Below are positions 56,112 to 62,091 of a DNA stretch of 64,000 bases, piece by piece. The stretch covers positions 62,128 through 126,127 of the forward strand of contig NZ_JAGIPX010000010.1 of NCBI RefSeq assembly GCF_017814945.1, written 5' to 3'. Position numbers and translations under genes: made by a program. Each line of letters starts with the position of its first letter. The stretch's first letter is position 1. Source of the stretch: Paraburkholderia sp. LEh10 (GTDB taxonomy: Bacteria; Pseudomonadota; Gammaproteobacteria; Burkholderiales; Burkholderiaceae). The notes under the pieces were generated by a model. It did not search any database, was not told the origin of the DNA, and saw only the letters and a list, made by a program, of their open reading frames with translations.

Positions 56112-56837
56112 ATGAGCGTTCGCATCGTCCTGCTCCGTAGCGCCGCAATCATGGTGTTGCTGTTCGCCGCAGCGACGCGCGCCGAGACACTTCCGCTTCC
56201 TCCAAACCTGATCAGCTTGAGTAGCGACTCGGGGGAAGAAATTCTGCTCGAAAGCACCGCGCGCCGATCTTATTGGCCGCTCAGCATCCAGTTCGTCACA
56301 CAGAAAAATCAGGCGTATTGCGGCGTGGCGACGATGGTAATGGTGTTGAATGCGCTCTCTGTTACGGCGCCGCCAACGCCGGGCATCGAACCCTTCAAGA
56401 CGTTCACGCAGGAAAACGTGCTGAACCCGTCGACGGAACGGATCCTGCCACAGGACGTCCTGCGGGAGAAGGGCATGACGCTCGATCAGTTTGCCGGCCT
56501 CGTCGGAACCTACGGCGTCAAGGCCGAGGTCTATCATGCGGACACAATCGATATCGACGGCTTCCGGACATTGGCATCACAGGCACTCGATTCGCGTGGC
56601 AGCTACGTTGTCGTCAACTATCTGCGCCGGACGTTGGGCGAAGAATCGGGTGGACACATCTCACCGCTTGCGGCGTTTGATGCAAAGACAGATCGCTTCC
56701 TCGTGCTCGATGTCGCACGTTACAAGTATCCGCCTGTCTGGGTGAAGACGGCTGATCTGTACTCGGCGATGAACACGACCGATTCGGACAATCAGGGACG
56801 GCGACGCGGATTCGTACTTGTTCGAACGGCTCCGTGA
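56112..56837 (+). CDS. Exported phytochelatin-synthase-like peptidase
   Basis: A 241-residue protein: signal peptide (IMVLLFAAATRAETLPLP), then a papain-like catalytic domain with Cys70 (QAYCGVATMVMVLNAL), His182 (GGHISPLAAFD) and Asp200 (VLDVARYKYPPVW), the triad of the short bacterial phytochelatin synthases. Such proteins lack the C-terminal metal-sensing half of plant enzymes and mainly cleave glutathione to gamma-Glu-Cys, with weak synthase activity. Export would place it on periplasmic glutathione or thiol conjugates. GGAGGG six bases upstream fixes the ATG. Stands alone. Confidence 0.9.
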   Translation: MSVRIVLLRSAAIMVLLFAAATRAETLPLPPNLISLSSDSGEEILLESTARRSYWPLSIQFVTQKNQAYCGVATMVMVLNALSVTAPPTPGIEPFKTFTQENVLNPSTERILPQDVLREKGMTLDQFAGLVGTYGVKAEVYHADTIDIDGFRTLASQALDSRGSYVVVNYLRRTLGEESGGHISPLAAFDAKTDRFLVLDVARYKYPPVWVKTADLYSAMNTTDSDNQGRRRGFVLVRTAP

Positions 56838-57160
56838 ACGAGGCAGGTTTGACCGCGGTGCGAATAAAGCGGTGCGAGATCCGAAGCGCAGCGGCTTCAC
56901 CGGGATTGAAAAGAAGCCGTAGCCATAGGTATCCACGGACCCTGTGCAAGCCCGTTGCGCGGACGCGTAGCGCATCCGCACAGGTTACAGATACCGCGCC
57001 CATCAGACCCGCCCCGTGCGCCAGATTGTTGCTTGCCGGGAGACTCTCCGAACGCTGAAGGCCGCTTTATGTCGGGCCGCACGCGCCCGACAATGCCGAC
57101 CCTTCAGATACGTGCGGAACTGCACAACCGGTTTGCGCACACCCTCCACGGATTGTCTAC
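56838..57160. other. Intergenic region
   Basis: About 320 bases between the phytochelatin-synthase-like gene and the broken MFS gene. No gene supported. Confidence 0.4.
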
Positions 57161-57351
57161 ATGAGTCATCATGCCAGTTCAAATGGGGCGGAAGGCAACA
57201 AGCTGCTGATTCTGGCGGCGGTGTGCCTGGCTGGTCTCGTGTTGCCCTTATCGTTTTCCGGCGGCGCAGTCGCAACGCCCGCCATCGGACGCGAATTGGG
57301 CGGCGATCCCACGTTGCTCACGTGGGTGACCAACGCTTTCATGCTCGAGCA
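57161..57351 (+). pseudogene. MFS transporter, N-terminal fragment
   Basis: From ATG 57161 the frame encodes a short leader and the first membrane segment of an EmrB/QacA-type drug exporter: LILAAVCLAGLVLPLSFSGG, then ATPAIGRELGGDPTLLTWVT and NAFML. In the family this runs straight on into T-F-G-S-x-L-M-x-A-A-G-A-L-A-D. Here the frame reaches Glu-His-stop at a TGCTCGAGCA palindrome (57342-57351). The continuation is found inverted directly beside it (next entry). Confidence 0.8.
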
Positions 57352-57476
57352 CTGACGGCGCAAAGCTCATGCCCGCCGATGTGATGATGAAGCCGCCCAG
57401 ACCGAAGACGAAGAGCTTCTTGCGGCCGAACTGGTCCGCAAGTGCACCGGCTGCCATCAGCAGGCTGCCGAAGGTG
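57352..57476 (-). pseudogene. MFS transporter fragment in inverted orientation
   Basis: On the minus strand, reading right to left, this segment encodes TFGSLLMAAGALADQFGRKK, LFVFGLGGFIITSAGMSFAP and SV. It is the MFS TM2 with motif A (G-A-L-A-D-x-F-G-R-K-K) and TM3, exactly what is missing after the plus-strand fragment. About 125 bases have therefore been flipped in place. The remaining four fifths of the transporter are not found to the right. Confidence 0.78.
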
Positions 57477-57640
57477 CACTGGACTAAAAGACGCGGTCGC
57501 TGCGTAAGCTGGAATGGGCGATGGCTTGACCGAACAACAGGCGTCACCCGAATATCTGGTGGCAAAGGATAACGCCTTCGAGCGTGGCGCGCGCAGTGCC
57601 CTTGCCTCAGTTCGCAACGCCGTCTCACGAGCGGCAACGA

Positions 57641-58033
57641 TCAGGCTATTTCGGCGGCGTGGCTTTCCGCTTTTCTTTTGGCGTCGTCATACACGCGGCG
57701 CCGCTCTGCTTCCACCAGCATCCGCTTGCGCTTGATCGACTGCCGACGAATGGGCGGCCCCATGACGGCCACGTAGTCCTCGTAACGATGCCTCTGGTAG
57801 CGGCGGAAGAATTCGGGACCAGGCAGGCCATTGGCGAGCGCTAGCAGCACGCCATAGTCGATGGTCGACACTTCGCCGAGCGAAGCAACGGCCCGTTCGA
57901 GCGCGTCATAGCGCGCCGTGAGCGGGTCTCCCGCGCTGAACATTGTGTGAAAGCGCTGATAGGTAAGGAGCCGCTCACGCTCGGCGGCTTTTCGCAACGC
58001 CACGACGATACGCTCAACCCGTTCCGCTTCCAT
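57641..58033 (-). CDS. Hypothetical protein, helical and highly charged
   Basis: A 130-residue soluble protein: VERIVVALRKAAERERLLTY, ARYDALERAVASLGEVSTID and YGVLLALANGLPGPEFFRRY, then a basic C-terminal helix (IKRKRMLVEAERRRVYDDAK). It looks like an alpha-helical bundle; related frames are, as far as I recall, annotated only as hypothetical in Burkholderia-type genomes. GGAGGG precedes the ATG. No function can be given. Confidence 0.7.
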   Translation of the reverse strand: MEAERVERIVVALRKAAERERLLTYQRFHTMFSAGDPLTARYDALERAVASLGEVSTIDYGVLLALANGLPGPEFFRRYQRHRYEDYVAVMGPPIRRQSIKRKRMLVEAERRRVYDDAKRKAESHAAEIA

Positions 58034-58473
58034 GTTGCCCTCCGCGTGCGATGCGCTGTCGTGCGACGGGATACGAACGCCGCGCGACGGCTGGATTACG
58101 AATAATCAGCGATGTATCAACAGACCGTAGACATCACGGACATCCCGTGCGTCGTCCGTTGATTTCATAGTGCTGGCAAGATACCTTGAGTGATCAACGG
58201 GCGGTATGCCTGGCGCGGCTGAACACGTAAGGCGCCGCCGAACACCCCGGGGCGCTTTGCTGATCACGTGACGGGAGGGTGAAGCCAGTATCGCTGGCGG
58301 CTGACTCGCTTTCGCTTGCGTCGCGCTCGCATTGTCTTTGAGTCGATCACCCGGCCGTCTGTGGGGCCGAACCCGAACGCATGCGCAATGCCGGATACCT
58401 TCGGTACGGGTTTCCGAAAGCCCGGTTGCGGAGCGCCATGCACTTGCGTCAATCGTGACTGCCAGATGTGAAA
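58034..58473. other. Intergenic region
   Basis: About 440 bases without a supported gene between the helical protein gene and the terminator of the SigF operon. Open minus-strand frames here lack a start signal or motif. Confidence 0.4.
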
Positions 58474-58506
58474 AAGCCGGGATCACCGATTCGATGATCC
58501 CGGCTT
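58474..58506 (-). terminator. Rho-independent terminator of the sigF-nrsF operon
   Basis: A perfect 12-base stem: AAGCCGGGATCA and TGATCCCGGCTT around a nine-base loop. On the minus strand it is followed by a run of T residues (TTT with the closing pairs), so it ends transcription of the nrsF-like gene, whose stop is 40 bases before it. Confidence 0.85.
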
Positions 58507-58546
58507 CGACGACGGCTGCATGGCTGTCAGTCTGCTGATGCCCCGT

Positions 58547-59188
58547 CTACCAGCGCAACAATTTCGGACCCAGCCACGCGCCGATGCCCGCAGGCACCAA
58601 CATCCCGATTGCATACCACACGCTCCAGAATGCCGGACTCATCTCGGGACAATGCATGCAGTACACGATCGTGGCGACGGAACTTGCAAGAAGTCCGGCG
58701 ACGGCGCCCGCGAGCCGCAATTGTGTCGGCGCGAGCGATCTGACTGCCCAGAACACGGCTGGAAACGTCGGCAACGAAAGCAGCAGGATGTTGAACGGAC
58801 ATGTGCGCCAGGTGCGGCCCAGCACGAGCGCCCAGCGTCCGGCCGACGGCGCGTTATCGAGCGTGAGCATGCCTGCGGCCCACACCGCGATGAACGGCAG
58901 CGCGATCAATGCCCAGCCATAGCCCGTCCGCGCGCCCGGCCGGCCAAGACGCGTGACGGCAAGCAGAGCGCCGATCGCGATCGCAAGCGGAAAGGCAACC
59001 TTCGCCCAGAAGAGGGTAGTGCGCGCCACAACGGCGAGGTCGTGCCGCACGCCGAATACCAGGGTCATCAGGACCAGCGAGCCCAGCGCGCCTAGCACCA
59101 GCGCCTTGACGAAGCGACGTGCGACGAGGCCCCGGTCGACGCGCGTCACCTGGTTCGACAGCAGGTTGACGAGATCATCGGTTCTCAT
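58547..59188 (-). CDS. nrsF: NrsF-type anti-sigma factor (DUF1109)
   Basis: A 213-residue membrane protein with six hydrophobic segments (RFVKALVLGALGSLVLMTLV; VAFPLAIAIGALLAV; WALIALPFIAVWAAGML; and three in the second half). It has the DUF1109 motifs LGRTWRTCPFNILLLSLP and IVYCMHCPEMSPAFW, with the paired cysteines that sense metal stress in this family. NrsF holds its sigma factor at the membrane until chromate, cadmium or similar stress arrives. Its ATG overlaps the sigma stop (ATGA). Confidence 0.92.
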   Translation of the reverse strand: MRTDDLVNLLSNQVTRVDRGLVARRFVKALVLGALGSLVLMTLVFGVRHDLAVVARTTLFWAKVAFPLAIAIGALLAVTRLGRPGARTGYGWALIALPFIAVWAAGMLTLDNAPSAGRWALVLGRTWRTCPFNILLLSLPTFPAVFWAVRSLAPTQLRLAGAVAGLLASSVATIVYCMHCPEMSPAFWSVWYAIGMLVPAGIGAWLGPKLLRW

Positions 59189-59877
59189 CGCCGTCCTCCG
59201 ATCAGTGCTGCAAGCGCCTTGAGGCCACGATGCACGCCGACCTTGACGGCCGATTCGGACAGGCCGGTGAGGCGCGCAGTCTCCGTCACGGACAGGCCTT
59301 CGAGCTTCATATGAACGATGGGAAGCCGCTGTTTGTCCGGCAAATGCTCGAGCAGTTTGCCGATGTCATGCCTTGCCTGCGCGGGTTCATCATCTGTGTC
59401 GGCAAGGAGGTCGGCGTGGTCGTCGAGGGGATCGTTCAGGGATTCGCGGCGCGCGCGTGAGCGGAAGAAGTCCATCAGCTTGTAGCGGGCGATCGCGTAC
59501 AGCCAGGCAGTCAGCGGTTCGTCCGGACGATAGGTGTGACGCGCATTGTGCACCGCGAGCAGGATTTCCTGAACGAGGTCCTCGACGTCTTCGCGATAGT
59601 GCGGGATGCGCTTGCGCAGATAGCCGCGCAGATGGCGCGTCAGCGCTTGCAGGAAGCTGCGATACGCGTCGGCATCGCCGTCGAGACCGGCGACGAATAA
59701 CGCTTTCAGGCGGATTTCCGCTTCTTGCAACCTGGTTCCTTGATTGGCGAAATGGCGAGACGGCGACCCGTCCAAACGGCTCGCTGCCGCCAGGGCGCGC
59801 GGGCCGCCCAGTTCCAGATCGATCGTTCCGGAGCAGCCGAAGCCGTGTTGCGCCACTATAGCGCGATCGTCTTCCAT
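59185..59877 (-). CDS. sigF: ECF sigma factor, SigF type
   Basis: A 230-residue ECF sigma. Region 2 runs from LKALFVAGLDGDADAYRSFL to DVEDLVQEILLAVHNARHTY and AWLYAIARYKLMDFFR; region 4 is LPDKQRLPIVHMKLEGLSVT followed by ETARLTGLSESAVKVGVHRG. Paired with NrsF. An AAGGAGG site at 59890-59896 points to the ATG at 59877 or a GTG at 59886; a TTG at 59730 with its own AAGGA would give the more usual 181-residue length, so the 50-residue N-terminal extension may not be translated. Transcribed from the SigF-type promoter at 59906-59932. Confidence 0.9.
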   Translation of the reverse strand: MEDDRAIVAQHGFGCSGTIDLELGGPRALAAASRLDGSPSRHFANQGTRLQEAEIRLKALFVAGLDGDADAYRSFLQALTRHLRGYLRKRIPHYREDVEDLVQEILLAVHNARHTYRPDEPLTAWLYAIARYKLMDFFRSRARRESLNDPLDDHADLLADTDDEPAQARHDIGKLLEHLPDKQRLPIVHMKLEGLSVTETARLTGLSESAVKVGVHRGLKALAALIGGRR

Positions 59878-59905
59878 CGTCGTCACCCGCCTCCTTACAG
59901 CCTTA

Positions 59906-59932
59906 ATTCGCTCTTGCGCGCCGGGTGGTTAC
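59906..59932 (-). promoter_or_regulatory. SigF-type promoter of sigF-nrsF
   Basis: On the minus strand GTAACC (59932-59927), a 16-base spacer, then CGAAT (59910-59906). This matches, to my knowledge, the consensus of the Caulobacter SigF regulon (GTAACC, N16, CGAA). The expected start of transcription lies a few bases left of 59906, just before the ribosome binding site of the sigma gene, so the operon should be autoregulated. Confidence 0.85.
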
Positions 59933-60003
59933 ACCGTGCTCGACATTTTTCGCGCACGACGCGAGCGCCGATCGCACAAGGGCGCGTGACCGCGAACGAC
60001 GCT

Positions 60004-60030
60004 GTAACCAAACTCGCGTTTCCGACGAAT
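60004..60030 (+). promoter_or_regulatory. SigF-type promoter of the cytochrome b561 operon
   Basis: GTAACC (60004-60009), a 16-base spacer, CGAAT (60026-60030): the same elements and spacing as the divergent promoter at 59906-59932. The predicted transcript begins near 60037, which is past the ATG at 60035, so the cytochrome gene must start at 60062 or 60071. Confidence 0.85.
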
Positions 60031-60061
60031 TGACATGTATCCAACCGTCACGGTGAACGAC

Positions 60062-60700
60062 ATGGAAACGATGAAAGCGGCACTCACGCCGGCACGCGAG
60101 ACTTCTCTGGGCAACAGGCCCGTTCATCCGCTCTGGTTGCGCATCACGCATTGGCTCAATGCATTCGCCGCGCTGATCATGATGTTTTCCGGCTGGCGCA
60201 TTTACGATGCGTCGCCGGTCTTTCAAAGCATTGTGATTCCGCCGTCGATCACCCTCGGCGGCTGGCTCGGAGGTGCGCTCCAATGGCACTTCGCAGCAAT
60301 GTGGCTGCTGGTGTTCAACGGTCTCGTGTATCTGGCGCTTAACCTGACGAGCGGCCGATTTGTCGCGAAGTTCTTTCCTCTGTCGCCGCGAGCCGTGTTT
60401 CGCGACTTCATCGCCGCATTGAGCGGCAAGCTCTCACACGCGGATTCGAGCCAGTACAACGCCGTGCAGAAACTCGCGTATCTGGCCGTCATCGTTGATC
60501 TTCTGGTCCTGGTGCTGTCCGGGCTCGCGATCTGGAAGTCCGTTCAGTTTCCGCTGTTGCGCGAACTGATGGGTGGCTACGACAACGCGCGCGTCGTCCA
60601 CTTCTGCGCGATGGCGGTGATGGCTGCGTTCGTCGTCGTGCATGTCGCGATGGTCGCGCTCGTGCCGCGCTCGCTCTTGACGATGTTGCGCGGCCGCTGA
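60062..60700 (+). CDS. Cytochrome b561-type membrane subunit
   Basis: A 212-residue integral membrane protein with four main hydrophobic segments. WLRITHWLNAFAALIMMFSG, ALQWHFAAMWLLVFNGLVYL, KLAYLAVIVDLLVLVLSGLA and VVHFCAMAVMAAFVVVHVAM carry the histidines expected to bind heme b. It should pass electrons between quinones and the molybdenum enzyme encoded 20 bases downstream. An upstream in-frame ATG at 60035 is rejected because it precedes the predicted transcription start; 60062 and 60071 remain possible. Confidence 0.88.
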   Translation: METMKAALTPARETSLGNRPVHPLWLRITHWLNAFAALIMMFSGWRIYDASPVFQSIVIPPSITLGGWLGGALQWHFAAMWLLVFNGLVYLALNLTSGRFVAKFFPLSPRAVFRDFIAALSGKLSHADSSQYNAVQKLAYLAVIVDLLVLVLSGLAIWKSVQFPLLRELMGGYDNARVVHFCAMAVMAAFVVVHVAMVALVPRSLLTMLRGR

Positions 60701-60720
60701 TCTTTGCCCGAGGACCTGAC

Positions 60721-61497
60721 ATGAAGACGGACGACAAAAGAATCATCAAGCTTGACCGTGCGGCGATTGTTGCGGACGCGCGCCGCGAACTGGACATGCC
60801 TTCGCGCCGACTGTTCGGCAAGCGCTTGCTGACGCTCGGTGGCCTGTCGCTGCTGACAGGCTGCTCGATTACCGACGACGAGTCGGTGAACAAGTTTCTG
60901 ACTGCCGTCTCGCGGCTGAACGATCGCGCGCAGGCGCTGCTTTTCGATCCGAACCGGCTTGCGCCGACCTATACGGAAGCCCAGATCACGCGGCCGTTTC
61001 CGTTCAACGCGTTCTACGGGATCGATGACGTGCCCGACGTCGACGGCAGCGATTACCGCCTGAAAGTGGGTGGCCTCGTGACAGGCCAGCGCGTCTGGAC
61101 ACTACCGGAACTGTACGCGCTGCCGCACGCGGAGCAGATCACGCGGCACATCTGCGTGGAAGGCTGGAGCGCGGTCGGACGCTGGGGCGGCACGCCGTTT
61201 CGCGAATTTTTGCGCCGCGTGGGCGCGGACACCACCGCGAAATACGTCGGCTTCCGCTGCGCGGACGACTACTACGAAAGCATCGACATGCCGACTGCAC
61301 TGCATCCGCAGACCTTGCTCACGTTCGAGTACGACGGCGAGCGCCTGCCCGCCAGATACGGCTATCCGATGAAGCTGCGCATGCCGACCAAGCTCGGCTA
61401 CAAGAACCCGAAGCACATCGTCGAGATATTCGTCACCAATACCTATCCCGGCGGCTATTGGGTCGACCAGGGCTACAACTGGTTCGGCGGTTCCTGA
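60721..61497 (+). CDS. Molybdopterin-dependent oxidoreductase (sulfite oxidase/MsrP-like)
   Basis: A 258-residue Mo-enzyme subunit. An N-terminal hydrophobic segment with LLTGC resembles a lipobox (residue about 48), so it is probably anchored on the periplasmic side. The catalytic domain holds the molybdenum-binding Cys in RHICVEGWSAVGRWGGTPF, then FRCADDYYESIDM and YGYPMKLRMPTKLGYKNPKH. Relatives include MsrP/YedY (protein methionine-sulfoxide reductase) and sulfite oxidases. GAGGACC precedes the ATG. Electrons likely come from the cytochrome b561 gene product. Confidence 0.9.
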   Translation: MKTDDKRIIKLDRAAIVADARRELDMPSRRLFGKRLLTLGGLSLLTGCSITDDESVNKFLTAVSRLNDRAQALLFDPNRLAPTYTEAQITRPFPFNAFYGIDDVPDVDGSDYRLKVGGLVTGQRVWTLPELYALPHAEQITRHICVEGWSAVGRWGGTPFREFLRRVGADTTAKYVGFRCADDYYESIDMPTALHPQTLLTFEYDGERLPARYGYPMKLRMPTKLGYKNPKHIVEIFVTNTYPGGYWVDQGYNWFGGS

Positions 61498-61565
61498 GTG
61501 CTGTCCTTCTTTTTCTGGTTCCGGCATGGCCGGATGCCACTTTCAACCCACCAAGGAGATGAGCA

Positions 61566-61799
61566 ATGAAACGACTGATGACGGTAGTATTCGCGGCAGC
61601 GATGAGCATGGGTGTATCGGCGGCATTCGCACAGGCAAGCGGCGCGATGTCAAACGATACGATGAGCAAAGACGCCATGTCTCACGATACGATGAGCAAG
61701 GGCGGTACGGCGCACGACTCGATGAAGAAAGGCAACAAGATGAAGAAGCACGATTCGATGGGCATGGATCACCCCGCATCGGGTGCAATGTCGCAGTAG
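61566..61799 (+). CDS. Exported pentapeptide MXKDX repeat protein
   Basis: A 77-residue protein: signal peptide (LMTVVFAAAMSMGVSAAFAQ), then Met/Asp/Lys/Ser repeats of the MSNDT, MSKDA, MSHDT, MSKGG type and a Met/His-rich end. This is the MXKDX repeat class of small periplasmic proteins. The many Met, His and Asp side chains suggest metal or oxidant scavenging. AAGGAG lies just before the ATG. Last gene of the predicted SigF-driven operon. Confidence 0.9.
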   Translation: MKRLMTVVFAAAMSMGVSAAFAQASGAMSNDTMSKDAMSHDTMSKGGTAHDSMKKGNKMKKHDSMGMDHPASGAMSQ

Positions 61800-62091
61800 G
61801 CGACGCTGACAATCGGGCCGGGCGTGCCCGCACGCCCGGTTGCTTTTTGATGATCACGCAGCCGCCATGCTCAGGCCGCTCGCGAGGCAATCAGTCTGGT
61901 TTGGGTCGCGCATGAGGCCGCGACGCAAGCCCAACGCACAACATCTTCTACGCGGTGGACTGGGTTGCGCGTCCAACGCGCCCGAATGAGCGCAACAGCC
62001 GACACGCGCGGCCAATCGAGCCGCGCGGCGCACGAGTCCGGCCTCGTGCTATCTTTTGAGCAGGTCGGGCACCTTCCACCCAGGAGAGATC

